Positions 12,901 to 23,449 of a stretch of DNA of 64,000 nucleotides are shown here, piece by piece. A program made the position numbers and the translations under genes. The notes under the pieces are model-generated. The model saw only the letters and a program-made list of their open reading frames with translations, made no database searches and was not told the origin of the DNA. Source of the stretch: Sialis fuliginosa (Eukaryota; Arthropoda; Insecta; Megaloptera; Sialidae); contig OY540810.1 of the NCBI GenBank assembly GCA_961205875.1, positions 31,682,001-31,746,000 on the forward strand, in the 5' to 3' direction. Within the stretch, counting starts at the first letter, position 1; every line of letters starts with the position of its first letter.

Positions 12901-13712
12901 CATCTGCCAAGTAAATGCACAGTGCTTCCTCGTGCTAAATTCACTAAAACCGATAGTGTTCAGATAAATTGCCTGGTATTGGTTAACCATTTAATTTTTA
13001 TACAAATTTTACTAAAAAATCTTAGTTCGAATTTTTTCTTAAAACGCACCTGAATATTTTTTCATATATTTTTAATTTTTTGACAATTTCAATCTAAATC
13101 TAAATTTATGCAAATGTCAAAATGACATTTAAAACGTCAAAGTGACATTTAAAACGCCAAAGTGACATTTAAAACATCAAAATGACACTATATCCAATCA
13201 AATATCAATTTAGAAAAACAAAACACGAATTTTTAAAATTAATTTAGATAAATCTTTGTAAGGGAATATTTTACGTAGTAGACCCATATTATAGGAAATT
13301 TAATTCTCTACAAAAAATATTCTATAAAATTTTCTCGTAACATGTGTCGTTCTTGAGATATCTTGAAAAAATAAATATTTTGGGGTGTCACCTCTCCCCC
13401 TTACACACGATTTTGATTATTTTGAAATGGGACCGTCCTCAAACCAAACCCAACCATCCGACCAAGTTTCAATAATATCGGTTGAGTGGTTCATGAGTTA
13501 TGCGTGTGACAAGGATTCAGGGGACAGACGGACGGACGGACGGACGGACACACGGACACACGGACAGACAGACAGACACGGAACGAAAAGTGTTTGTCTT
13601 GACGTGAAACGGATAAATAAATTTAAAATTTTGAAATTGGAGAACTTTTTTTTTGTCTCAATCTGAAACGATCACATAGCTTCTCGTATCTTCGATATTG
13701 CGAGGAAGCAAT
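12901..13712 (-). repeat. Interspersed repeat of about 0.8 kb, family A, copy 2
   Basis: Reverse-orientation relative of 1984-2745. It starts with AAGTAAATGCACAGTGCTTC and ends with the segment complementary to the start of copy 1, near TCTTCGATATTGCGAGGAAG. It contains GACG and GACA tetranucleotide runs (13530-13580), plus three repeats of an AAAGTGACATTTAAAACG-like unit (13115-13180). The single open frame is a by-product of the tetranucleotide repeats. Confidence 0.65.
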
Positions 13713-14829
13713 ACAAAACATCGATTCCTCTATAATTTTTATTGCGTATATACGGTGACCGGACGGAACACAACCGTCTGCAGCTGTAATTGTGTTGTGT
13801 CGCAGACGTACGTCTGTCTGTCTGTCCGTCAATGGACCCAATCAAGGTGGAAGGACGGGACAAGGTAGTCAGTCCTTTCTCCCAACCGGATTTTCTGCGA
13901 CAGCTGCAAAGTGCATACTTTTATCAAGTTTCTCGCTCGTATTTGCCATCCTGTTATACAGGTCGATTTATTAAAACTTTATTTTATTTATAATAAAATT
14001 TATTTATGATTAATATAAATTTTAAATAAGCCATCAAAAATTCAATTAATGTGCTTTAGTAAAATTAAATTACTTACCTACTATTAAAGTTATTTTATTA
14101 AAATTATAAATAAACATAAAATATTGTTACTTATGTAGATAAGTTAAGTACATAAAATTTTAATTGACATTTAGAGTAACGTTTATCGACCATTTAATAA
14201 CATGAAATGTCGAGTATGTTATTATCTACAATTTATTCCCCATACACTTTTTTCCAACATTTATGATTTAGTCAGAAATAAATTTTTTATATAATTATTT
14301 AGAATCACTATCACAATACTGTTCACTCTCAGTATTACGTATAAGAAAGTCCCATGGTACCTATGGTAGACACGCACACTGTTCAATTTCTGTAATATGT
14401 ATAAGAAAGTCTCATGACACTCATTGCAGATATTTCTTCTCTGTTATGAACCATTTGAATTATAATTTTTTTTTTTATTGTTTCTTCGAAAAAATGAATA
14501 GAAAATAAATAAATTCTTATTCATTTTTCTCTAATTCACACTGTTTCAAAGTAATTCAAAAAATTCAAAAATCGGTGTCAGTAAACATCCGTATCCGGTT
14601 GATAGATCATTTTAAAAATTAGGAGGTTTCTTCCCAAACAAAAACTAATCTTAAATATAAATTTTCACCCTTCTACGGTTTGTCGTATTTCAGTTACAAA
14701 GCTTACAGACAAAGAAAAACACAGACATCATGGCAAAAATAGAATGGATTCAGGGAAGGTCAAAATGGATAATTCCATCAAAATCTGGATTTCGAAAAAA
14801 ATCGGCATCACTATACTTACACTATTGTA
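13713..14829. other. Intergenic DNA with a short direct repeat
   Basis: No gene supported. Two imperfect copies of a unit containing GTATAAGAAAGTC lie at about 14317-14364 and 14379-14426. A (TCTG) run is at 13812-13830. Confidence 0.45.
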
Positions 14830-14991
14830 CAGTGGCGTAGTAACGAGGAGGGGGACGAAACCCCTCCCCGAAATATTCAGTGTTCTAAAAAAAACGTATG
14901 TTTTGAGAAAACATCAGTTCAAAACACCTTCAAAAAATTTAACTCATATGTAGTATCCCCCCCCGAAATTTTTTCTTACTATGCCACTCCG
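14830..14991. mobile_element. hAT-type MITE
   Basis: The left end reads CAGTGGCGTAGTAACG and the right end complements it imperfectly (TACTATGCCACTCCG). It is flanked by CTATTGTA (14822-14829) and CTATTGCA (14992-14999), an 8-bp duplication with one mismatch as expected for hAT. No transposase. It ends 29 bp from the Copia element. Confidence 0.75.
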
Positions 14992-15020
14992 CTATTGCAT
15001 ATTACATATACTTACAATAG

Positions 15021-15238
15021 TGATGACTTTAATGGCACTCTGGTATTCTACGTAACTGAATGTAACACACTTATTATTATTATTAGACAATGTTTTTATT
15101 GTAAATATTATAAAGTTCTATAAACAGACTACATTTAATTTTTCTCAAGCTCAATCACTTGTTTTGTCAACAAGTGACTTCAGTCCTACCAACTTCTTTA
15201 AACATAGATAATATAGTATTACATTTTTTTTATCAACA
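15021..15238 (-). repeat. Copia 3' LTR
   Basis: 218 bp. On the element strand it begins TGTTGATAAAAAAAATGTAA and ends in CA. By eye it is identical to the copy at 19126-19343. Confidence 0.93.
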
Positions 15239-15247
15239 CTTCCCCTT
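15239..15247 (-). other. Copia polypurine tract
   Basis: On the element strand the bases just before the 3' LTR read AAGGGGAAG. This is the expected purine-rich primer site for plus-strand synthesis. Confidence 0.75.
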
Positions 15248-15266
15248 AATACTATATTTCTTACAT

Positions 15267-18200
15267 TTAACAAACCTTTAAACCTATAGTTTCTCTATTA
15301 TAACAAAATACATCTCTACTTAAAGATTTAGTAAACATATCTGCCTTCTGTTCTGTGGAAGGGATATGTTCTATTACTATATCACCCTTTTGAACAATAT
15401 CTCTAATAAAGTGATGCTTTATATCTATGTGTTTAACTCTTTTACATTCTTTGTTCTTTGCGATATGAATACAACTTCTATTGTCTTCAAAGACTAACAC
15501 ATATTTATAATTTAAGCTTAAATCATTCAATAAACCCTTAAACCATAGAGATTCTGACACTAATGAACTAAGTGCCACGTATTCTGCCTCTGCAGTTGAA
15601 AGAGATACAGTTTTCTGTTTTCTAGTAGCCCACACAGCTATATTACCATATAAAAATAGACAAAAACCTGTAACACTCTTTCTATCTATACAATCTGCCG
15701 CCCAATCAGAATCTGTATAACCCGTTACATCATGTTGTTCTTGATTTATATTTGTATAACATAAACCTAATTCTTTAGTATATTGTAAATATCTTAATAA
15801 TCTTTTCAAATAATTCCAATGTGTATTATTTGCGCACTCTTGAAAACGACTAAACAAATTTACAGCATAGCTTAAATCTGGTCGTGTACCCATTACTAAA
15901 TACATTAAACACCCAATAAGTTCTCGATAGGGATATTTAGTTAACTGTTCAACATCTGTTTCTTTTTCAAGTTTTAAACCCCTTTCTACTGGAGTGGCAA
16001 TACCATTGCAATCATTCATATTAAATCTTTTTAGCAATTTCTTAATAAAACATTTTTGATGCACTTTTAAAATGTTATTCTTAAAGTCTCTTTCTATCTC
16101 TAAACCTAAAAACTTTTTCACTGGTCCTAGGCTAACCATTTCAAATTCGGACTTTAACTTCTTTTGAAAAACACTTATTACATCCTTATCACTGTTAAAT
16201 ATTAATATGTCATCGACATATAGGAACACATAAAAACTTGAATCATTATTTCTTGTATAAAGACATGTATCATGCATTGAACTCTCAAAACCATTTTCAG
16301 TCATAAATTTATGAAATACTTCATTCCAACATCTTGGACTCTGTTTCAAACCGTACAATGATTTATTAAGTTTACATACATATTTATCACTCTTCATATC
16401 TTCTGGTAAGTACATGTAGATTTCTTCTTGTAATGTTCCATGTAAGAATGCTGTTTTTACATCCATTTGTTCTATTTCTAAATTTTGTTTGTTTGCTATT
16501 ATTAGCAGTGTTCGTAACGTTGACAGTTTTCCCACTGGCGCATAAGTTTCACTCCACTCACTTGTTTCGTAACCTTTAGCTACCAGTCTTGCTTTGTATA
16601 TTCTATCTTCTTTCTTAGTGAAAACCCAACGACTATTTATTACTTTCTTATCATCTGGCTTTTTCACCTTCGTCCATGTTTTATGTTTTTCATGTGACTT
16701 CAATTCTTCTTCTATCGCATTTATCCATTGTTCTTTTTCATTTGATTCTAATGCTTCTTTCTTAGTTCTTGGTAAATTATAACCTGATGACTTTAATATA
16801 TTTTCTACATTAAAAGCTGAAAACTCACATTCATAGAAATCATCACATTCAAAATCTTGTAAATAAATTGGTTTCTTTCTGATTCTTTTTTCTCTTTGTT
16901 TTATTTCTTCTGTATTTTCTGATTCTATTTCTTCTCTATTCTGTTCTTCGTTTGTAACCTTATTTGTATTTTGTTCTAATGAATCTTGAATTTCTTGATC
17001 TATATAAACAATTTCTTTTGATTTATTTCCTTCATTAAATATCACATCTCGTGCTTTAACAACATTATTTCTGTCTGCATCCCATAATCTATAACCATTA
17101 TCACAATATCCAATCATGTATAATTTCTTTGATTTCTCTGACAGTTTACTGTCCCTTTTTTCTTTGTTTATATATGTATATGCTTCTGATCCAAAAACTT
17201 TAAATTTCTTGTAATCCGGTATCTTTCCATACCACAATTCTGCAGGTATTTTCTTATTCACAGTTGGTAATCTGTTTATTATGTATGTCGATATGTACAC
17301 TGCCTCTCCCCACATACCCTTTTTAAATTCTGTATCGGCCAACAACGTTCTTGCTTTTTCTATTATTGTTCTATTTAGCCTTTCCGCTTTTCCATTCTGT
17401 TGAGGCGTGTATGTTATTGTTGTTTCTATTTGTATTCCTTTTTTGTTGCAATATTCTTGAAACGCATTGTTTATGTATTCTGTACCGTTGTCACATCGAA
17501 ATCTGGATATTCTATTACTAAACTTTGCTTCTACCATTTCTGTATATTTTTTAAAACAATTTAATACTTCCGTTTTGCTTTCTAGTAGATAGACAATAGT
17601 AAAGTGACTATAATCGTCTAAGAATGTTAACATATATCTTTTGTTATCATATGTCACTGGATTTATTGGTCCACACAGATCAGAGTGTATTAATTCTAGT
17701 ATTCTTTCAGTACGCTGACACTCTTTGCTTTCAAATGGTAGTCTCGTTTGTCGACCTTTGATACACGGTTCACATATTATTTCTAGTTCAGATGTCTCAT
17801 CGTTTATTAACCTTCTTTTCTTTAGTTCCTTAACTTTTTCCATTGACGCATGACCTAGTCTTCTATGCCAAATTCTATTTTCTGGTACCGAATATGCTTT
17901 CTGTGCAGATATTTCAACTTTAACAAACTCCATTTCGTATAAACAATTTCTTCTATATCCTTCTTTAATTACCATTCTATCTTTATAAATCGTAACCTTG
18001 TTGTTTTCAAATTTCACTCCAAAACCAGCCTGTTCAATCCGGTTTATTGACAGTAAATTGCTTCTAAGTTCAGGTACATACAGTACGTTTACTAATTTAC
18101 ACTCCTTTGTTATTATTGTTCCAATCTTGAGTGCCATTAAAGATTCCTCTTTCTTAGCAATATTTATCTTTATAGGATTCTTTAAATTTATAAACTGGTG

Positions 18201-19121
18201 AAAATGTTCATCAGTATTTATTAAATGGTCTGAAGCACCAGAATCTGCATAAAAATAAATTGACTGACCTTTATTGTTTTCTAAATTTTTATCACCACCA
18301 ACATTGAAACATATTCCATTCTTTTCGGATTCTGTATTATTGGCTTCCTTTTGAGTAAAGTTATTCTTCTTATACTTCGAAGGTCTAAATTTACATTCTG
18401 ATTTCTTGTGTCCTTTCTTTCCACAATTGTAGCATTCAAAATTAAAAATTTTCTTTTCTGTATTACTACTTCTATTTGTTCTATTCCAAAAGGCTTGCGA
18501 ATTTTCTGCTTCATTTCCTTTTAACCCTTTTCTTTTTATTTCTTCTTCGATCAATCTATTTTTGACGAATTCTAGCGTGAGTTCATTGTTGATTGTTTCA
18601 ATTGCTGTGACGACATTATCGAACGAGCTTGGCATCGCCAGCAACAAATAACAAATAATCTCACTTTCTCCGGGTTTCGCATCAGATCCTTTTAATTCTC
18701 TGACTAGTTTGTCAAACTTTAGAAAAAATACATCAAGCAATTCTTCTTCTTTATATTTCATTGTTAACAATTTCTTTCTCAACAATAACTGAGAAGCGAT
18801 ACCTTTACGTTGGTACATATATGTTAATTTCTGAATTATTTCTCTTGCTGTGTCACATTCCTTTATTATTTCTAGGTGACTGTCCGCTATACACTGTACG
18901 AGGACATTCTTCGCTTTTGTATTCTTCTTCTTTTGATCGTCTGTTAATTCTTCAATTTCCTCATACGATTCTTCCATTGTCTCTAACAATTCTATTTCTT
19001 CCAAAATAAGTTTAACCCTGTACACCCAGTTCCCAAACTCCGAACCGTTGAACGGCGAGACGCCGTACTTATTAATTCTGTATTCCGTTTCCATTTTTCT
19101 ACTCGGCGAGTCTGGGCCCAT
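15267..19121 (-). CDS. Copia gag-pol polyprotein (1,284 aa)
   Basis: Single frame with all expected domains in Copia order. A Gag region is followed by the zinc knuckle C230-X2-C-X4-H-X4-C243. The aspartic protease has DSGAS at D293. The integrase has HHCC residues H419, H424, C450, C453 and catalytic D481, D544, E580 (DD35E). Reverse transcriptase has YVDD at 968-971. RNase H has TDSD near 1137 and STAEAE near 1178. Integrase before reverse transcriptase places it in Ty1/Copia, not Gypsy. Nothing catalytic appears lost. The first ATG lies inside the primer-binding site. A second ATG (codon 10) may be the real start, because conserved Gag sequence begins just after it. Confidence 0.95.
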   Translation of the reverse strand: MGPDSPSRKMETEYRINKYGVSPFNGSEFGNWVYRVKLILEEIELLETMEESYEEIEELTDDQKKKNTKAKNVLVQCIADSHLEIIKECDTAREIIQKLTYMYQRKGIASQLLLRKKLLTMKYKEEELLDVFFLKFDKLVRELKGSDAKPGESEIICYLLLAMPSSFDNVVTAIETINNELTLEFVKNRLIEEEIKRKGLKGNEAENSQAFWNRTNRSSNTEKKIFNFECYNCGKKGHKKSECKFRPSKYKKNNFTQKEANNTESEKNGICFNVGGDKNLENNKGQSIYFYADSGASDHLINTDEHFHQFINLKNPIKINIAKKEESLMALKIGTIITKECKLVNVLYVPELRSNLLSINRIEQAGFGVKFENNKVTIYKDRMVIKEGYRRNCLYEMEFVKVEISAQKAYSVPENRIWHRRLGHASMEKVKELKKRRLINDETSELEIICEPCIKGRQTRLPFESKECQRTERILELIHSDLCGPINPVTYDNKRYMLTFLDDYSHFTIVYLLESKTEVLNCFKKYTEMVEAKFSNRISRFRCDNGTEYINNAFQEYCNKKGIQIETTITYTPQQNGKAERLNRTIIEKARTLLADTEFKKGMWGEAVYISTYIINRLPTVNKKIPAELWYGKIPDYKKFKVFGSEAYTYINKEKRDSKLSEKSKKLYMIGYCDNGYRLWDADRNNVVKARDVIFNEGNKSKEIVYIDQEIQDSLEQNTNKVTNEEQNREEIESENTEEIKQREKRIRKKPIYLQDFECDDFYECEFSAFNVENILKSSGYNLPRTKKEALESNEKEQWINAIEEELKSHEKHKTWTKVKKPDDKKVINSRWVFTKKEDRIYKARLVAKGYETSEWSETYAPVGKLSTLRTLLIIANKQNLEIEQMDVKTAFLHGTLQEEIYMYLPEDMKSDKYVCKLNKSLYGLKQSPRCWNEVFHKFMTENGFESSMHDTCLYTRNNDSSFYVFLYVDDILIFNSDKDVISVFQKKLKSEFEMVSLGPVKKFLGLEIERDFKNNILKVHQKCFIKKLLKRFNMNDCNGIATPVERGLKLEKETDVEQLTKYPYRELIGCLMYLVMGTRPDLSYAVNLFSRFQECANNTHWNYLKRLLRYLQYTKELGLCYTNINQEQHDVTGYTDSDWAADCIDRKSVTGFCLFLYGNIAVWATRKQKTVSLSTAEAEYVALSSLVSESLWFKGLLNDLSLNYKYVLVFEDNRSCIHIAKNKECKRVKHIDIKHHFIRDIVQKGDIVIEHIPSTEQKADMFTKSLSRDVFCYNRETIGLKVC

Positions 19122-19125
19122 AACC
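19112..19125 (-). other. Copia primer-binding site for initiator-Met tRNA fragment
   Basis: Directly after the 5' LTR the element strand reads GGTTATGGGCCCAG. This is complementary to the anticodon-loop region CTGGGCCCATAACC of eukaryotic initiator methionine tRNA. Priming from an internal tRNA fragment instead of the 3' end is the known Drosophila copia mode. The first ATG of the polyprotein frame lies within this site. Confidence 0.8.
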
Positions 19126-19343
19126 TGATGACTTTAATGGCACTCTGGTATTCTACGTAACTGAATGTAACACACTTATTATTATTATTAGACAATGTTT
19201 TTATTGTAAATATTATAAAGTTCTATAAACAGACTACATTTAATTTTTCTCAAGCTCAATCACTTGTTTTGTCAACAAGTGACTTCAGTCCTACCAACTT
19301 CTTTAAACATAGATAATATAGTATTACATTTTTTTTATCAACA
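19126..19343 (-). repeat. Copia 5' LTR
   Basis: 218 bp, by eye identical to 15021-15238. It is followed outward by the AATAG duplication. It should contain the promoter. I did not find an unambiguous TATA box to single out in this AT-rich sequence. Confidence 0.93.
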
Positions 19344-19407
19344 AATAGTGTAAGAAAGTAAAAACGAATAGTATTTTAATAATCAGCAGATCAAAATCTA
19401 ATCTAAA

Positions 19408-20800
19408 GAGTTGAATTCAGAACCGCAATTCCATTTTCCCAATCTATGATACAAAAACAACATTTTATATCTTTATAAACAGCAATGTACATAACATACA
19501 TACATATTAGGGTGCTTTTTTTTTGCGACTATTTTTTTTTTTCACTCCCACCTCAAAATTTTCTTGGAAATACCTCAAAAAAAATTCTCTGAAAATTTGA
19601 GCCCTTAATATTAATATTAAGTACTCGCTTTCAGCGTTTAAAGATTTCCCATTGAAAATACACGTAAACTTGAACTTACTTTTTTTTTACTTTTTATAGC
19701 TCAGAGGCATTTTATCCTATTTGAACGTTTGAAAAACCAAATTACGCAGAATTAAATGTTCTATAAAAGTATTTATTGCAACGAAACTGTAACTTACAAG
19801 GGTGAGACAGTACAGGTGATTAAAGTCAAATTTTTCATGAATTTCTTGTTTTTTCATTGTTATTTCATAAATGGCTGAAAATACAGAAAAAGTTTAAATA
19901 AAAAAGTTGTAGCAAATTCAATTTTCTTCAAAAAAGATCCTGAGCATCAAATCTCTATTATTGATATTTTTCAAGATAATAAGCTTTTTGTTTTTTATGA
20001 TTTACGATTTTCATGAATTCGCGACTCTAATTATTAAAAACAATTTTTTTTTTAAGTTATTATCTACTTTTTCAAAGTCAAGAAGAAAAGAAGAGGTAAA
20101 TAACCTCAAATAGATGTTCTTTATGTTCATGAAAATCGTAAATCATAAAAAACAAAAAGCTTATTATCTTGAAAAATATCAATAATAGGGATTTGATGCT
20201 CAGGATCTTTTTTGAAGAAAATTGAATTTGCTACAACTTTTTTATTTAAACTTTTTCTGTATTTTCAGCCATTTATGAAATAACAATGAAAAAACAAGAA
20301 ATTCATGAAAAATTTGACTTTAATCACCTGTACTGTCTCACCCTTGTAAGTTACAGTTTCGTTGCAATAAATACTTTTATAGAACATTTAATTCTGCGTA
20401 ATTTGGTTTTTCAAACGTTCAAATACGATAAAATGCCTCTGAGCTATAAAAAGTAAAAAAAAAAAGTTCAAGTTTACGTGTATTTTCAATGGGAAATCTT
20501 TAAACGCTGAAAGCGAGTACTTAATATTAATATTAAGGGCTCAAATTTTCAGGGAATTTTTTTTGAGGTATTTCCAAGAAAATTTTGAGGTGGGAGTGAA
20601 AAAAAAAATAGTCGCAAAAAAAAAAGCACCCTAATACATATATTACATAAAGAATTTAGTGAGATAATCAAAAGAGTTAAATTCAGAATCGCAATTCCAT
20701 TTTCCCAAGAAAAAATCTATGATACAAAAACAAAACTTTACATCTGTATAAACAGCAATGTTACATACACTCAATATACATTACATAAAGATTCTAGTGA
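19408..20800 (+). repeat. Local tandem duplication flanking a palindrome
   Basis: A stretch of about 90 bp containing GCAATTCCATTTTCCCA and TAAACAGCAATGT occurs at 19408-19495 and again at 20673-20766. A further block reading TTACATAAAGA...TAGTGAGAT recurs at about 20644 and 20783. The palindromic element sits in the first repeat unit. Confidence 0.7.
19510..20631. mobile_element. 1.1-kb palindromic (foldback) element, TA-flanked
   Basis: The left arm, 19510 to about 20017, is matched by a nearly perfect inverted right arm, about 20126-20631. The spacer is only about 108 bases. Ends read GGGTGC followed by a T run, and both sides are flanked by TA. TA target use fits Tc1/mariner-type MITEs. 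No coding capacity. Arms of about 500 bp would form a very long hairpin. Confidence 0.85.
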
Positions 20801-21334
20801 GATTCGCCAAATCGATATTATGTAAATAATTAACAACATAAATATAGATAATCTCTAATCCAAGAATCCAGTACTTTTTAAGTAAGAGTGTGTGCGCATG
20901 CGTCATCACTCCTACGCACCGCATGTAAATGAAGACAAGGCATGAGTAAAAGTTAAAAATAATTGTCCAGCCAGGAACAGTGACTGGAATACATATTATA
21001 ATGTAAGATATATGCAACGTTCTATGTAACCAGTAGAAAATGTTTCACTAACAGAGAATATTCAAAGGGTTACCTGGTGTAAGTATACTCGAGCTTATCA
21101 ATTCAACAAATTAATAATATTTATAAATTTTAAGTATGTGAATTAAAATTTATAATGTCATAGTTTCTGTAATATTAGACAGAAAATTATTTTTTGTAAA
21201 AAATAATTTTAAAAATCTAATGTATATTTTTGAAAACAACTCTTCTTCTTGTGGTAAAGCTAAAAGATAAGAAGACAATTTAAAAAAACTCATTAGTCTT
21301 AATAAAAATTTCGAGCCTGAAAGTATATTGAGAA

Positions 21335-21892
21335 ATAATATTTAAAAAATGGCTTGGTGAATTTATATTTTCTGATGAGAAGTTATTTGTTCTGAAGCAA
21401 TCTCACAACTCCCTGTATGACAGAGTTTGGTCTGCTAGGATTGAGGACATCTCGGAAGACAAAAGACACGTTTCAAGATTCTAGAATGCTGCATCGATCA
21501 TGGTTTGGGGCGCCATCAGCACAAGAGGCAAATTACCCTTAATTTTTATTTAAAAAGGCGTAAACATCAATGCAAAATACTATTTTCAACAAGATGGAGC
21601 CCCCTCCCACACAGCAAACATTATTCAAGCATGGTGTAAGGATAATTTGGTTGATTTTTTGTTGAAGAATGAATACAAGCTCTCCCGATTATTTTATATG
21701 GTCATATATGTTGTCTAAGCTCCCAGATTACAAATTCTCTTTACATGAATTTAAGAATGTTATTCTCAAAATTTGGAACAAAATGCCAATGGAAACAGTG
21801 TGTACCGCTTGCAATGACTTTAGAAGATTAAAGCCAGTTATCAAAGTTAAAGGAGGAGTTATTCCCAAACACTTATTAATATGTCTACTTTA
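21335..21892 (+). pseudogene. Tc1/mariner-superfamily transposase relic
   Basis: Translating plus-strand frames gives FSDEKLFVLKQ (first catalytic D), then SIMVWGAIS, YYFQQDGAPSHTA (second D) and a C-terminal stretch from about 21669. The usual PSSPDLNPLDY block that carries the third acidic residue is shortened to SSPDYFIW, an apparent loss of about five residues. In-frame stops (for example near 21481 and 21550) and the missing N-terminus show it is dead. Confidence 0.8.
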
Positions 21893-22261
21893 ATAATTGA
21901 ATAAAAACTTAACTAAAACATTATTATAAATTTAATGTTTTCATTCCGCCCCGGGTACCAGCTTTCCTTAGTCCACCACTGAACATAACTACCGCATAAA
22001 CAGGAGCTTGCAGACAAAAAGAACCCACAGCTCAATTAATCATTACGTACATTCAAAGTGCAAATTAAATAGATTGTTTAGCGGACACCAAAAGCATGGC
22101 CTAACAACAGGGCACGGTGAAACAAAAGCATGAACTGATGTCGCCATCTCTTGGCGACCACTAAATAGATATGAATTCATTTAAACGCACCACGTTCAGG
22201 GAATGAGATAAACACTAACATCCTCATTACGCGAGCACACCCGCGCAATGATGCTGCAGAC

Positions 22262-22282
22262 TACACACACACACACACACAC
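22262..22282. repeat. (CA)n microsatellite
   Basis: An uninterrupted CA run of about 10 units. Confidence 0.88.
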
Positions 22283-22515
22283 TTTCATTCACAAGTATGC
22301 GTATATACGATAGGTACACTACCGTACACAATTATTAGCACTTACTGTGCGATTGTATAAGTAAGTTTAATAGCTTCTATGAAATGGCTTTTTGAGTCCT
22401 AGAAAAATATGTAAATAGAGCTGTGAAACTTAAAGGGTTACGTGTAGTGACAGATGCGAGCGTGACACTTGCCACCTGACAATTATCTATTTTGACACTT
22501 GTCAATAGTATATAT

Positions 22516-22704
22516 CAGCGGTTCTTAAACTTATATGGTGTAGGGACCCCCTTTTGAATATTTATTTTTCAGGGAACCTCCTCCCCCGGATAGAAAAACA
22601 ATGAAGGTTGTTAGATACTAATTAATCACTGGTAAATAGAAATGCAAAATTACTTTAATTTATATCAAACATGTTTCACGGACTCCCTAGTTTAAGAACC
22701 ACTG
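22516..22704. mobile_element. hAT-type MITE
   Basis: The ends CAGCGGTTCTTAAACTT and AGTTTAAGAACCACTG are inverted repeats. The flanks GTATATAT (22508-22515) and GTGTATAT (22705-22712) are an 8-bp duplication with one mismatch. 189 bp, non-coding. Confidence 0.82.
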
Positions 22705-23225
22705 GTGTATATCGTTCTTACTTCCGATCTTATAATTTTCTTTTACAATTTATAGACGCTTATATAACTAGTATAATTAAATTATAGCGTCTTTAAAAAT
22801 TACATCAACATTTCTTACGTTAGGACATAGGTGTCAGCTGGGGGGGGGGGGGGATAAGACATAACCTAAAGCTTGTCATCTTGTCATCTTCATAATTTCA
22901 CAAAAATTGTTTCAATAAAATATTATGCATATAGATGTTTTTCTCAGAAAAATACAAAAAATTTAATAAAATCATTTTTTGCCACTAGAACGTTAGTGAC
23001 ATTTCTAAGTGATTTAGACGGGATAATCTGCTCGCCTATAGATATAATATTATATATTAAGTCGTCAAACGGAAATTTTCGAATAACTACTTTGATAAAA
23101 TTTATCTCAAGAATATATATACAATAGTTTGAGAAACGAATTTATAACTTTTCAAATTAAAATCATATAAATATGTTTTATTATTATTAACTTTCACTTG
23201 AATTTATTGAATTTATTGTACTCAC

Positions 23226-23400
23226 CGAGAGATGCCTCTGGATCGGAAAGGTCGCTGAGGGACGGCACCTTCTGCACGGAGCCCAGAGAGCGGGACTGCG
23301 GTAAGTTGGAGGCGACGCTATCGTCGCCATCCTCGTACCCGCACAGCATATTCTCGTGCTTGATGTTCGTTGACAGACCATTTTCAGAGACATCGTCGCT
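23226..23400 (-). CDS. Internal exon of an unidentified gene
   Basis: A 175-bp GC-richer open block with a consensus acceptor (TTATTACAG before 23400) and donor (GTGAGT at 23220-23225). It encodes about 58 residues that are acidic and serine-rich, including GYEDGDDSVASN and VPSLSDLSDPEASL. It enters in phase 0, which fits directly after the exon at 28320-28469, and leaves in phase 1. The next exon would lie left of 23218 and I did not find it. No domain is recognisable. It looks disordered or regulatory. Confidence 0.6.
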
Positions 23401-23449
23401 CTGTAATAAATTAAGCATGAGAATATTAGTAAAATAGATTAAAAAATAA

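Larger units (their letters stand above)
15021..19343 (-). mobile_element. Full-length Ty1/Copia LTR retrotransposon
   Basis: This 4,323-bp element is bounded by two 218-bp LTRs that look identical base for base. It is flanked by the 5-bp duplication AATAG (15016-15020 and 19344-19348). One uninterrupted 1,284-codon gag-pol frame lies between the LTRs. Identical LTRs, exact target duplication and an open frame together indicate a very recent and probably still competent insertion. Transcription would run right to left. Confidence 0.95.

Noticed and set aside
13385-13666. 93-codon frame with RTDGRTDTRTHG repeats
   Set aside because: Encoded by GACG/GACA simple repeats in an interspersed element.
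18281-18514. Other frames inside the Copia polyprotein
   Set aside because: They overlap the long gag-pol frame and show no domains.
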